From NCBI RefSeq assembly GCF_002245215.1, contig NZ_NPMR01000001.1:1178001-1242000 (forward strand): 64,000 bases of DNA. Reading direction: 5' to 3'. The notes under the pieces are model-generated. The model was given only the letters and a program-made list of their open reading frames with translations. It searched no databases and was not told where the DNA came from. Each line of letters starts with the position of its first letter. The first letter of the stretch is position 1. Position numbers and translations under genes: made by a program. This document shows positions 54,554 through 63,688 of this stretch, in pieces. This stretch comes from Microbacterium sp. Yaish 1 (GTDB taxonomy: Bacteria; Actinomycetota; Actinomycetes; Actinomycetales; Microbacteriaceae).

Positions 54554-55456
54554 TCAGCGGTAGCCCTTGCTCAGCACGGCCTCGGTGTCGGCGATGATAC
54601 GCGCGGCGACCTCGTCGGGCAGGGCGAGGCGCGGCGGACGCGTCGTCGTGTTCGTGAGCACGCCGGCGACCTGCTGCGAGAGCTTGATCGCCTGGACGAA
54701 CCAGGTCTTGGAGTCCCAGCGCAGCAGCGGGTGCAGATCGCGGTAGATCTCGCGCGCCCGCACCCAGTCCCGCGGGTCGTCGGAGGTCGAGAGCGTGTAG
54801 AGCTCGACCGTCGACGCGGGGATCGCGTTGGGGTAGCCGGCGACCCAGCCCACGGCGCCGTTGAGGCCCAGCTCGAACACGACGTCGTCGGATCCGATCG
54901 AGATGTCGAGGCCGGGCGCGAGCTCGCGGATCTCGTAGGCGTGACGGACGTCGCCCGAGAACTCCTTGACCGAGACGATGAGCCCCTCGGCGAACAGCCG
55001 CGCGAGCAGGTCGGGACGCAGGTCGACCTTCGTGTCGATCGGGTTGTTGTACGCAAGGATCGGCAGGCCGACCGCGGCGACCCGGCGATAGTGGTCGACC
55101 ACTTCGTCGTCGCTCGCCCGGTAGGCGTTCGGCGGCAGCAGCATGACGGCCGGCGCGCCGTTCTCGGCGGCGTGCTCGGCGAAGCGCACGCTCTCGAGAG
55201 CGCCGTAGGCGCCGACGCCCGGGATGACGGCGGCATCGGGCGCGGCCTCGACGGCGGTGAGGAAGACGCGCTTGCGCTCCTCCTCGGTGAGCGTCTGATA
55301 CTCGCCGAGCGAGCCGTTCGGGATGATGCCGGTCACGCCGTTCTGCGTCGTGAAGCGCACGAGCTCGGCATAGGCGTCGTAGTCGACGGACAGGTCGTCA
55401 CGGAACGGCAGCGTGGTCGCGAGGTTGACGCCGTGCCAGGGCTTGCGGTCGGTCAT
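54554..55456 (-). CDS. DapA-family 1-pyrroline-4-hydroxy-2-carboxylate deaminase
   Basis: A 300-residue class I aldolase-fold enzyme. The Schiff-base Lys is Lys164 in VSVKEFSGD, the Tyr relay is in LAYNNPIDT, and GVTGIIPNGSLGEYQTLT gives the substrate pocket. The NGSLGEY (in place of GTTGE) fits the hydroxyproline deaminase subgroup. It converts the dehydrogenase product to alpha-ketoglutarate semialdehyde. ATG 55456 overlaps the GH127 stop by 4 bp and is 42-60 bp downstream of two palindromes in the GH127 3' end, so a second promoter may start here. Confidence 0.9.
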   Translation of the reverse strand: MTDRKPWHGVNLATTLPFRDDLSVDYDAYAELVRFTTQNGVTGIIPNGSLGEYQTLTEEERKRVFLTAVEAAPDAAVIPGVGAYGALESVRFAEHAAENGAPAVMLLPPNAYRASDDEVVDHYRRVAAVGLPILAYNNPIDTKVDLRPDLLARLFAEGLIVSVKEFSGDVRHAYEIRELAPGLDISIGSDDVVFELGLNGAVGWVAGYPNAIPASTVELYTLSTSDDPRDWVRAREIYRDLHPLLRWDSKTWFVQAIKLSQQVAGVLTNTTTRPPRLALPDEVAARIIADTEAVLSKGYR

Positions 55457-58182
55457 GTGTCGTTCTCCGATCTGGCGATGTCAGGCGCCGGTGTCAGTGC
55501 AATTGCAATGGTATCCATTTTCGGGGCGGGCGGAAGAGTGAGTCGGTGACGCGCCTCTTCGTTGCCCGCCCGATCCGTCGCGGCGAACTCGATCACCTGC
55601 TCGCGATCCGTGAGGGCGCGGACGAAGGCTTCCTGGAACGTGGCCCAGAACGTCCCCTCGCCCTGCCATCGGATGGCGTCGACCCCCGACACGTCGTCGG
55701 TGGCGACGAGCGTGATCTCGACGGCGGCGCCGAGCTGCGTCATCCGCGCCTCACTCCGCGGGGGCTCGGTGTCGATCGCGAGTTCTCGTCGCGCGGTGCT
55801 CGACCGCCCCTGCTCGTCGATCGCGCGCGCCTCGAGCCGCACGAGGCCCTCGCGATCGACCACGACGGGGCCGTCCGCCGCGCGCCACGGATCATCGTCG
55901 AGGCGCAGCTCGACGCGCACGGCTCCCGATGCCCGCACCTCGACGGTCGGTGGCGCGGTGAACCAGCCCGACGCCGCCGGCGCGGGCGACACGGCGATCT
56001 CGATGTCCGGCGGCATGACGGCATCGGGCAGCGCGGCGGTCTCGGCGAGGAACTCCCGCGCACGCCGGGCGGATTCCGCGAACCCCGGCGCGCCATCGCC
56101 GGCCGCGAGCCCGGCGGCGACGACGACCCGGGCCTCGGACCCGCTCAGCAGATTCTCCGTCATCCCCGCTCGGCACACCGCGACGAGGCGGTCGAGCAGC
56201 TCGGCGTCGTCCCGCGGCGCGGGCTCGGCCCACAGGACGTCGACCAGTGTGGTGCCGTCGGCCCGTCGCCGCGCGGGCACCCCCGTCTCGACGCCCGCGA
56301 ACCCGATCGTCCGGTCTGCGCCTCGCGAATACAGGTGGTACCGCTCGTCGGAGCCGTTCCAGACCGGTTCGTGGCGAAGCCCGGCGATCGGCACCGCGCC
56401 GGTCGCCGCGAGCGCCGCCGAGACATCGGCGACATCGGCACGGGTCGCGCCTCCCGGCATCCGCTGGGCGTTCCACGCTCGTTCGATCGTCGTCGTCGAC
56501 TCGTCACGCGCGACGAGCACGTGCGGCCCGTAGCGCAGGCTGCGCAGTTCCGGATCGTCGATCGTCGGCTCGGAGCGGAGCGCGGCGGGCAGCGTCAGCT
56601 CGATGCGCTCATCGCCCTGCCACGCACGGTCGATCGTGACGACACCGCCCGGGCGCGCGTCGAACTCGATCCGGCGTCCATCGACGGCGACCTCGGCCGA
56701 GCCGGCCACCCACTCCGGGATGCGCAGGTGGATCATCAGCGGCACCGGGCGGGCCTGGGTCGTCCGCACCCGGAGCGTGACGCGATCGGCGAAGGGATGA
56801 TCCTGGTCGATGTCGACGCGGATCCCGCGCTCACCCCAGCGCAGCTCGGCGGGCGTGTAGCGGGCGACCCACAGCGCGGGCTCCGCGCCGGTGCCGCGGA
56901 AGAAGATCCCGGCCTGGTGACCCACGTGGTTCTCGAGCCCGGTCCCGCCGCAGCACGTGCCGACGTTGTCGTACTCGGGCAGCGCCCCGGCATGCACCGG
57001 GAACATGTACGTCACCTCGGGACTGTCGTCGGAGTCGACCGCGCGCCGCGAGCCGAGGATGTGGTTCTGCCGCGCCCGCTCGGCGTAGTCGAGGAAGCGC
57101 GGCGCGAGCGTATGAGTGAACAGCGCCTCGGCGAGCTTGACGAGGTTGTAGGTCGCGCAGGTCTCGGCGTTGCGCCGGCCGATGTCGCCGGCGACCGTGC
57201 GCGGCGGGCCCCAGAGCTCGTTCTCCCCGGTGCCGCCGTGCGCGTACATCCGCCCCGGGACGACCTGGTCGAAGACGCCGATCGCGGCGGCGAGATACCG
57301 GCGTTCGCCGGTCAGTTCGTATTCGCGCACGTAACCGACGAGCTGAGGCAGGTGCTGGTTGGCGTGCATGCCGTCGAGGATGTCGTGCCCCGACGATGCC
57401 GCGTCGAGCAGGTCTGCCTGATCGAACGCCCGCGCCGCCGCGAGGAAGCGCGGCTCGTCGGCGATGGCGCTGAGCCGCGCGAGCGTCTCGTTCATGCCGC
57501 CGAACTCGCCCGCGATGTAGAGCGACCACATGCGCTGGCGGTGGTCGTGATCGAGCTTCTCGAGTCGCCCCGAGATCCAGTGCGCCATGCCCGTGACGAC
57601 CTCGAGCGCCTGCTCGTTGCCCGCGAGCTCGTACGCGTCGAGAAGGCCCGCCATGAGCTTGTGACACGTGTAGTACGGGGCCCAGATCTCGCCGTAGGGG
57701 GCGAGATGCTCGAGCCGTGCGAACTGCCACTCCCCCGACGCGAAGAGAAGGCCCGGGTGCGAGTATCGCCCGGTGGCGGCGAGCGCCTGCTGCACCTCGG
57801 CGAGGCCGCCCACGAGCTCGTCCACGCGCGACCGGAGCTCGTCGTCGTCCTCGCCCGCAGCCGCCAGCGCGAGCATCGAGAGGAAATGGCCCGTGTAGTG
57901 CCCGCGCAGCAGGTTCGCCGTCTGCGCAGCCTCACGACCGGGATAGTCGTGCTCGCCCCACGGCTCCTCCGCAGGATGGCCGAAGCCCTCCCACGCGCCC
58001 GGAGGCTCCGCGCCGCGGGTGTCGAGCCCGGCACCCGCACGGAACACCGCGAGGAGCCGGTCGATCGGGTAGACCCGGGCGAGGTGCAGCATGCGGTCAC
58101 GGGCCGGCGCGAACGCGCTCGTCGGCTTCAGTCGCACCGCCCCGTAGGGGAACGGCAGCGCGCGGGGTGCGGCATCCGTCAT
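55453..58182 (-). CDS. GH127 beta-L-arabinofuranosidase with Ig-like C-terminal repeats
   Basis: A 909-residue glycosidase without a signal peptide, so cytoplasmic. The zinc and catalytic residues match GH127: Glu340 and Cys342 in AETCATYN, Cys410 and Cys411 in GTCCGGTG, corresponding to Glu338, Cys340, Cys417 and Cys418 of Bifidobacterium HypBA1, which removes beta-L-arabinose from hydroxyproline. The (alpha/alpha)6 barrel spans about 1-430 and a beta-sandwich follows. Residues about 700-900 are extra, built of Ig-like/OmpL47-type repeats (DTEPPRSEARMTQLGAAVEITLVATDDVSGVD), making it about 250 residues longer than HypBA1. Lies between peptidases and hydroxyproline genes, 4-bp overlaps on both sides. 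Confidence 0.94.
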   Translation of the reverse strand: MTDAAPRALPFPYGAVRLKPTSAFAPARDRMLHLARVYPIDRLLAVFRAGAGLDTRGAEPPGAWEGFGHPAEEPWGEHDYPGREAAQTANLLRGHYTGHFLSMLALAAAGEDDDELRSRVDELVGGLAEVQQALAATGRYSHPGLLFASGEWQFARLEHLAPYGEIWAPYYTCHKLMAGLLDAYELAGNEQALEVVTGMAHWISGRLEKLDHDHRQRMWSLYIAGEFGGMNETLARLSAIADEPRFLAAARAFDQADLLDAASSGHDILDGMHANQHLPQLVGYVREYELTGERRYLAAAIGVFDQVVPGRMYAHGGTGENELWGPPRTVAGDIGRRNAETCATYNLVKLAEALFTHTLAPRFLDYAERARQNHILGSRRAVDSDDSPEVTYMFPVHAGALPEYDNVGTCCGGTGLENHVGHQAGIFFRGTGAEPALWVARYTPAELRWGERGIRVDIDQDHPFADRVTLRVRTTQARPVPLMIHLRIPEWVAGSAEVAVDGRRIEFDARPGGVVTIDRAWQGDERIELTLPAALRSEPTIDDPELRSLRYGPHVLVARDESTTTIERAWNAQRMPGGATRADVADVSAALAATGAVPIAGLRHEPVWNGSDERYHLYSRGADRTIGFAGVETGVPARRRADGTTLVDVLWAEPAPRDDAELLDRLVAVCRAGMTENLLSGSEARVVVAAGLAAGDGAPGFAESARRAREFLAETAALPDAVMPPDIEIAVSPAPAASGWFTAPPTVEVRASGAVRVELRLDDDPWRAADGPVVVDREGLVRLEARAIDEQGRSSTARRELAIDTEPPRSEARMTQLGAAVEITLVATDDVSGVDAIRWQGEGTFWATFQEAFVRALTDREQVIEFAATDRAGNEEARHRLTLPPAPKMDTIAIALTPAPDIARSENDT
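55498..55519. promoter_or_regulatory. Overlapping palindromes upstream of the deaminase gene
   Basis: TGCAATTGCA (55498-55507) and AATGG-TAT-CCATT (55507-55519) are both perfect, lie within the GH127 3' end and are 42-60 bp upstream of the DapA-type gene start. The second has the shape of FadR-family operators. Codons here (ATT, GCA, AAA) are AT-rich against local usage. Confidence 0.6.
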
Positions 58183-59621
58183 CGCTCGCCCGCCCACTGC
58201 GCGCGCGTCCACGCCTCGACCTCGGCGGCGGAGATCGGGAGCGCCGCCGACAGCACCTCCGAGCCCGAGCCGGTCACGAGCACGTCGTCTTCGAGGCGCA
58301 CGCCGATGCCGCGCAGCTCGGACGGCAGCGTGAGGTCATGCGCGTGGAAGTACAGGCCCGGCTCGACGGTCATGACGACGCCCGGCTCGAGCGCCGCGCC
58401 CATGTAGTCCTCGTAATACGCCTGACTGCAGTCGTGCACGTCGAGACCGAGGTGATGGCCGATCCCGCAGGCGAGGTATCGGCGGTGCTGCTGGCCCTCG
58501 GGCGACAGGGCTTCGTCGACCGAGACCGGCAGCAGCCCCCAGTCGTGCAGGCCCTGCGCGACGACCTCCATCGCGGCGAAGTGGAAGTCGAGATACGCCA
58601 CGCCCGGACGGATGCGGTCGAGTCCCGCGCGGTGCGCCTTCTCGACGAGGTCGTGCACGGCGCGCTGCGTCTGCGAGAACGTTCCGCTCGCGGGGACCGT
58701 GCGGGTCACGTCGGCGGTGTAGAGCGACCGGGCCTCGACACCCATGTCGAGCAGCAGCGCGGCATCCGGCACGATGTCGCCGTCGCATCGCACCCAGTGC
58801 AGGATCGGCGCGTGCGCTCCCGACCCGACGATCGTGGAGTAGCCGGGCCCGTTCCCGAACGTGCGGGCGTGCCGGTCGAACGTCCCCTGCAGCCACCGCT
58901 CGCCGAGGCCGTCGGCGATGGCTCGCGGCACCTCGGCCACGACCGCGCCGAAACCGGCGACCGTCGCGTCGACGGCCGCACGGAGCTGCCCGATCTCCCA
59001 GTCGTCCTTCACCATGCGCAGGCGGGCGAGCGCACGTTCCAGCTCGGCCGACACCTCCGCGCCGACCTCGGCGGCGAGCGCTGCCGCCGAACGCGCGGCC
59101 CAGGCGCCGCGCAGCTCGCCGTGGCGCCGCTCGAGCGCAGCGAGCGGCTCGACGGTCATGCCCAGCGCGTCGGCCCACTCCGGCAGGCCGGCCGACGGCC
59201 CGACCCAGAGCTCGCCGTGGTTCGCGTCCGAGAAGAAGCCGGCGTCGCCCGGGCGGAACGGCGGCGGCAGGTACAGCACGGCGTCATGTCCCCCGGCGGC
59301 GGGCCACAGCACGACCACGGCACCCTCGACCTGGCACGCCGTCAGCCAGACGAAGCCGCTGTCGGCGCGGAAGCCGTAGTGCGCGTCGTCGTTGCGGACG
59401 GGCGCGTGACCGGCCGCCGCCACGATCGGGTGCCCGGGAAGGGCAGCGCTCAGGCGATCGCGATGAGCGGATGCCGCGGCCGCGGCGCCCGCGGGCAGGT
59501 GCGGTCTGGTCGGCACGTCGGCCCAGTCGCGCGAGACGAACTCGGTGAACGCCGGCACCTGCGCGAGGCGCGGGTACCGCGTGCCCGCGTAGGGCGGACG
59601 GGTGGTGTCGGCAGCGGTCAT
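58179..59621 (-). CDS. Xaa-Pro aminopeptidase (M24B)
   Basis: A 480-residue metallopeptidase that removes N-terminal residues preceding proline or hydroxyproline. Metal ligands are present: Asp in LLLDMGVEARSLYTADVTRTVPASG, His in GIGHHLGLDVHD, Glu in TVEPGLYF and Glu in GVRLEDDVLVT. The N-terminal half (aminopeptidase-P fold) includes HPIVAAAGHAPVRNDDAHYGFRADSGF. Cytoplasmic, no signal. Overlaps both neighbours and belongs to the peptide-processing part of the train. Confidence 0.93.
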   Translation of the reverse strand: MTAADTTRPPYAGTRYPRLAQVPAFTEFVSRDWADVPTRPHLPAGAAAAASAHRDRLSAALPGHPIVAAAGHAPVRNDDAHYGFRADSGFVWLTACQVEGAVVVLWPAAGGHDAVLYLPPPFRPGDAGFFSDANHGELWVGPSAGLPEWADALGMTVEPLAALERRHGELRGAWAARSAAALAAEVGAEVSAELERALARLRMVKDDWEIGQLRAAVDATVAGFGAVVAEVPRAIADGLGERWLQGTFDRHARTFGNGPGYSTIVGSGAHAPILHWVRCDGDIVPDAALLLDMGVEARSLYTADVTRTVPASGTFSQTQRAVHDLVEKAHRAGLDRIRPGVAYLDFHFAAMEVVAQGLHDWGLLPVSVDEALSPEGQQHRRYLACGIGHHLGLDVHDCSQAYYEDYMGAALEPGVVMTVEPGLYFHAHDLTLPSELRGIGVRLEDDVLVTGSGSEVLSAALPISAAEVEAWTRAQWAGER

Positions 59622-60907
59622 CGCTTCTCTCCTCCGCGGTCTCGGACCAGCTCGCGCAGTCGCGTGAACGTGCGACCGGAGCCGATGCCGTCGTGCTCGA
59701 ACTCATTCGTCACCCACGACTGCGCGTTGCCGATGCGCGACATCGTGTCGAGCTGCAGCCCGGCATCGACGTACATGTCGTCGAAGTACACCGCCGCCGC
59801 CAGCGGCACGTCGTTCGCGGCGAGCCGGTCGAGGTCGTACAACGGCGTCCAGGCGTCGCGGCCGGCCAGCGCATGGACGGCATCCCGGAACCCGCGCAGC
59901 AGACGCACCTCGTCGAACATCCAGGGGAAGGCCATCTCGCCCGTGAACAGCAGGGGCCGCCGGTCCTCGTCGAACTCGGGACGACGGTCGCGCTCGGCCT
60001 GCGCCGCCCACGCGGTCGGCCCGCTGCTCGGGTCGCCGTAGATCGATTCCTGCAAAGTCCAGAACAGCGGGTTGCCGGCGCTGGAGCTGAGCGACTGCAC
60101 ATCGGCGAGGAACGCCTCCGAGAGCCGGCCGGGACGGGCGAAGGCCTTCTCGACGAGCCAGTGCAGGCGCTCGTGGCCGGGCTTCATCCCGAGGTCGATC
60201 CCGAGCGACTGGAAGCGGCGCACGGTCAGCACGTCGCCGTCCGGGAGCGTCACGTCGCCCTCGGCGAGGCGGTCGGCGATGCGCGCGATCGCCTCGGCGT
60301 CCTCGGGGAATCGGCGATAGAGCTCAGCCGTCTTCGCCGCAGCGCGATCGAAGGTGCGGGCATAGACCTCGGCCGCGCGCGGCGGGGTGCCGGGGATGCC
60401 GCCGCAGACGTAGCAGGCGGTCAGCGCCTCGGGCGCCGTTGACAGGTAGGTGAGCGTGAGGAAGCCGCCGTAGCTCTGCCCGAGTGTCGCCCACCGCCGC
60501 CCGCCGTAGAGCGTCTCGCGCACGTGTTCGAGGTCGCGGACGATCGAGTCGGCCCGGTGGAGGGCGAGGAGGTCCGCGCCGGCCGCGGCGTCGAGCCCCG
60601 CGACGTCGACGGCTTCGAGGGGCGTGCTGCCCCCGGTGCCGCGCTGGTCGACGAGCACCACGCGGTAGTCCCGCAGCGCCTCGTCGATCCACCCGTCGCG
60701 GCGCAGCGGCCGCGGGTTCGCCCCGCCGGGCCCGCCCTGCAGGAACGCGAGCAGCGGAAGGTCGTCGCGCGCCCGGTCGGGATCGACGAGCTCGCGGACG
60801 AGCAGCTCGATCGTGCCCGCCGCGGCCGTGCCGCCGCTCCAGTCGAGCGGGACGGCGATGCGACGTTCCGCGACGCGGATGCCGGGCAGGTGGTACTCGT
60901 TCGTCAT
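59618..60907 (-). CDS. Proline iminopeptidase-like alpha/beta hydrolase (S33)
   Basis: A 429-residue serine peptidase that would release N-terminal proline or hydroxyproline. FLQGGPGGANPRPL (oxyanion), DQRGTGGSTPLEA and nucleophile elbow GQSYGGF match S33. The C-terminal part carries a cap and the likely Asp/His (ERLHWLVEKAF region). Cytoplasmic. Start ATG 60907; a longer upstream frame is poor. Overlaps the ABC ATPase gene. Confidence 0.92.
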   Translation of the reverse strand: MTNEYHLPGIRVAERRIAVPLDWSGGTAAAGTIELLVRELVDPDRARDDLPLLAFLQGGPGGANPRPLRRDGWIDEALRDYRVVLVDQRGTGGSTPLEAVDVAGLDAAAGADLLALHRADSIVRDLEHVRETLYGGRRWATLGQSYGGFLTLTYLSTAPEALTACYVCGGIPGTPPRAAEVYARTFDRAAAKTAELYRRFPEDAEAIARIADRLAEGDVTLPDGDVLTVRRFQSLGIDLGMKPGHERLHWLVEKAFARPGRLSEAFLADVQSLSSSAGNPLFWTLQESIYGDPSSGPTAWAAQAERDRRPEFDEDRRPLLFTGEMAFPWMFDEVRLLRGFRDAVHALAGRDAWTPLYDLDRLAANDVPLAAAVYFDDMYVDAGLQLDTMSRIGNAQSWVTNEFEHDGIGSGRTFTRLRELVRDRGGEKR

Positions 60908-61794
60908 GACGCCTCCGTCTGGGTATCGGATGCCGCGGCTGCCGCGCGGGCCCGGCGAGCCCTCTCGGCGGCGCGCCGGCGGCGGTCCCACTCGGGGTTG
61001 ATGCGGGGCACCGCGGCGAGCAGCGTGCGAGTGTACTCGTGCTGGGGGCTCTCGAAGACGCGGTCGCGCTCCCCCGTCTCCACGATGGAACCGCGGCTCA
61101 TCACGGCGATGCGCGTGGCGATCTGGCGCACGACGGCGAGGTCGTGCGCGATGAAGAGGTACGCGAAGCCCTCGTCGCGCTGCAACGCGGTCAGCAGGTT
61201 GATGACCTGCGCCTGCACCGAGACGTCGAGCGCCGACACGGCCTCATCGCAGATCACCATCTTCGGGCCGACCGCGAGCGCCCGGGCGATTCCGATGCGC
61301 TGCGCCTGACCTCCCGAGAACTGCGCCGGATAGCGGTCGGAATGGTCGGGATTGAGCCCCACCCGGTCCATGAGCGACCGTGTGAACGCGCGCGCCCCAC
61401 CCGGGATCTTCCGGTTCTGATACCGCAGCGGCGCCGTCACGAGTCGCTCGACGGTGTGCTTGGGGTTCAGCGACGAGTACGGGTCCTGGAAGATCACCTG
61501 GACGTCGCTGCGGAACGCCAGGAGGTCGCGCCCCTGCAGGTGCGTGACATCCCGTCCCTCGAACTCGATCGTCCCCGCCGTCGTGTCCATGAGACGAGCG
61601 ATCAGTCGCGCGGCGGTCGACTTGCCCGAGCCGGACTCGCCGACGAGGGCGAGGGTCTCGCCCCGCCGGATGTCGAGGTCGACGCCGTCGACGGCGCGGA
61701 ATCGGCTGCTGCGCGAGAACATCGTCGCGCCCGGGCTCGCGAACTCCTTCACGAGGCCCGTCGCACGGCACAGCGGTGTGGTCTGGTCGGTCAT
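60904..61794 (-). CDS. Peptide ABC transporter ATP-binding protein (OppF/DppF-like)
   Basis: A 296-residue ATPase with Walker A GESGSGKST, signature FSGGQAQRIGIARAL and Walker B VICDEAVSALDVS. The extended N- and C-terminal regions fit OppF-type proteins. Works with the paired OppD-like ATPase and two permeases of the same operon. Overlaps OppD-like and S33 genes by 4 bp. Confidence 0.93.
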   Translation of the reverse strand: MTDQTTPLCRATGLVKEFASPGATMFSRSSRFRAVDGVDLDIRRGETLALVGESGSGKSTAARLIARLMDTTAGTIEFEGRDVTHLQGRDLLAFRSDVQVIFQDPYSSLNPKHTVERLVTAPLRYQNRKIPGGARAFTRSLMDRVGLNPDHSDRYPAQFSGGQAQRIGIARALAVGPKMVICDEAVSALDVSVQAQVINLLTALQRDEGFAYLFIAHDLAVVRQIATRIAVMSRGSIVETGERDRVFESPQHEYTRTLLAAVPRINPEWDRRRRAAERARRARAAAAASDTQTEAS

Positions 61795-62672
61795 GCCGGC
61801 TCCTCCTCGATCTCGCGGTCCGGGTCGATCTCGTGGTCCGGCACGATCGCGATGTCGGTCGTGCGCAGCTCGCCGATCGCGTCGTCGATGCGGGGCACGG
61901 CGTCGAGCAGTCGCCGCGTGTACTCCTCCTGCGGGTCGCTGAAGACCCCTTCGACGCTGCCCCGCTCGACCATGCGACCGGCTCGCATGACGACGATCTG
62001 CTCCGTCACCTCGCTGACGACCGCGAGGTCGTGGGTGATGAGGATGAGCCCGGCGCCCGTGTCGCGGCGGATCTCGGCGAGCAGATCGAGGATCTGCGCC
62101 TGCACCGTCACGTCGAGGGCCGTGGTCGGCTCATCCGCGATGATCAGCTCCGGCTCCATGCTGAGCGCCATCGCGATCATGATGCGCTGCCGCATCCCGC
62201 CCGAGAACTGGTGCGGGTAGTGGTCGACGCGCTTCGCGGCATCCCGGATGTGCACCCGCTCCATCGCCTCGATCGCGACCCGGCGGGCCTCGCGGCGCGA
62301 GACGCCCGACCGGTGCGACCGGTACGCCTCGGCGATCTGCGTGCCGACCGTGTAATAGGGATTCAGCGATGACAGGGGGTCCTGGAAAATCATCGCGATC
62401 CGATCGCCACGGACCTGCCGCATCTCCCGGCCGGGGAGGGTCAGCAGATCGCGTCCGTCGAAGGTGACGGCGCCCGACGCGCTTCCCCCCTTCGGCAGCA
62501 GCCCCATGATCGCGAGGCTCGTCATCGACTTGCCCGAGCCCGACTCGCCGACGATGCCGAGCGCACCGCCGCGCGGGATCGCGAAGCTCAGGCCGTCGAC
62601 GACGCGGGCGGTGCCGCCGGCGGTGCGGAACTGCACCGTCAGGTCGTCGACGCGCAGGAGGTCGTCCGTCAT
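61791..62672 (-). CDS. Peptide ABC transporter ATP-binding protein (OppD/DppD-like)
   Basis: A 293-residue ATPase with Walker A GESGSGKSM, signature FSGGMRQRIMIAMAL and Walker B IIADEPTTALDVT. I chose ATG 62672, which has GAAAGG six bases upstream; ATG 62693, overlapping the permease stop, would add seven residues. The permease and OppF-like genes flank it. Substrate class is peptides by family; plant hydroxyproline peptides by context. Confidence 0.91.
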   Translation of the reverse strand: MTDDLLRVDDLTVQFRTAGGTARVVDGLSFAIPRGGALGIVGESGSGKSMTSLAIMGLLPKGGSASGAVTFDGRDLLTLPGREMRQVRGDRIAMIFQDPLSSLNPYYTVGTQIAEAYRSHRSGVSRREARRVAIEAMERVHIRDAAKRVDHYPHQFSGGMRQRIMIAMALSMEPELIIADEPTTALDVTVQAQILDLLAEIRRDTGAGLILITHDLAVVSEVTEQIVVMRAGRMVERGSVEGVFSDPQEEYTRRLLDAVPRIDDAIGELRTTDIAIVPDHEIDPDREIEEEPA

Positions 62673-62689
62673 CGGCATCCTTTCGCCGC

Positions 62690-63688
62690 TCATGCTTTCG
62701 CCGCCGTTCGCACGCGAGGATCGATCGCCGCGTAGAGCAGGTCGACGACGAGGTTGCCGACGATGACGAAGAACGCCGAGAGCAGCGTCACCGCCATGAT
62801 CACCGGCTGGTCGTTCGACGAGATCGAGTCGGCGGTGAGCTTGCCCACGCCGTTGATGCCGAAGACGGTCTCGGTGATCACCGCGCCGCCGAGGAGACCG
62901 GCGACGTCCATCCCGAAGATCGTGACGATCGGAGTCAGCGCCGGGCGCAGCGCGTGGCGGCGCCACACGAGGCTCGGTCGCAGCCCCTTCGCGTGCGCGG
63001 TGCGCACGAAGTTCTCCTGCAGGGTGTCGATGACGTTCGCCCGGGTCAGACGCGTGTAGACGGCGGCGTATCCGACCGCGAGCACGATCCAGGGCATGAG
63101 GAAGTTCAGGAACCACTGCACCGGATCGTCGGCGAACGGCACCGCCTGCGGGAACGGCAGCCATCCGAGCGAGACGACCAGGACGAACTGCAGGGCCAGG
63201 GCCAGGACGTAGTTCGGGATCGACATCGACCCGAGGGTCAGTCCGGCCACGAACCGGTCGGTGAACTTCCCCTCGCGCACGGCGCTGAGGACGCCGCCGA
63301 CGACACCGCCGACGAGCCAGAGCACCGCCGCGCCGATCGCGATCGTCGCCGAGATCGGCAGGCGCTGCACGATCATGTCGCCCACGAGCTGCCCGGTCTG
63401 GAACGAGTAGCCGAGGCACGGCGCCCCGCACGAGACCGTGGCGCCGGCGATCTCGTACTCACGGCCGACGAACAGGCCCGAGAGGTACGTGAAGAACTGC
63501 GTGAGGAAGGGCTGGTCGAGCCCGAGGTTCGCGCGGATCTGGTCGATGCGCTCGGGCGTGCAGTTCTTGCCGCAGATCTGCACCGCAGGGTCGGGCGAGA
63601 GCACGAAGAAGATCACGAACGTGAAGAGCGTGACGAGGAACAGCACGACGACCATGCCGGTCGCGCGCGAGAGGACGAAGCGGGTCAC
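62690..63688 (-). CDS. Peptide ABC transporter permease (DppB-like)
   Basis: A 332-residue inner-membrane permease with six spans. N-terminal TRFVLSRATGMVVVLFLVTLFTFVIFFVLSPDPA and the EAA-type loop (MPWIVLAVGYAAVYTRLTRANVIDTLQENFVRTAHAKGL in outline) match DppB. The periplasmic loop contains CGKNC, a possible disulfide. GTG 63688 overlaps the DppC-like gene stop. Confidence 0.92.
   Translation of the reverse strand: MTRFVLSRATGMVVVLFLVTLFTFVIFFVLSPDPAVQICGKNCTPERIDQIRANLGLDQPFLTQFFTYLSGLFVGREYEIAGATVSCGAPCLGYSFQTGQLVGDMIVQRLPISATIAIGAAVLWLVGGVVGGVLSAVREGKFTDRFVAGLTLGSMSIPNYVLALALQFVLVVSLGWLPFPQAVPFADDPVQWFLNFLMPWIVLAVGYAAVYTRLTRANVIDTLQENFVRTAHAKGLRPSLVWRRHALRPALTPIVTIFGMDVAGLLGGAVITETVFGINGVGKLTADSISSNDQPVIMAVTLLSAFFVIVGNLVVDLLYAAIDPRVRTAAKA

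Noticed and set aside
55546..58407. 953-codon plus-strand frame opposite GH127
   Set aside because: Antisense to a gene with conserved catalytic residues; no recognisable domain.
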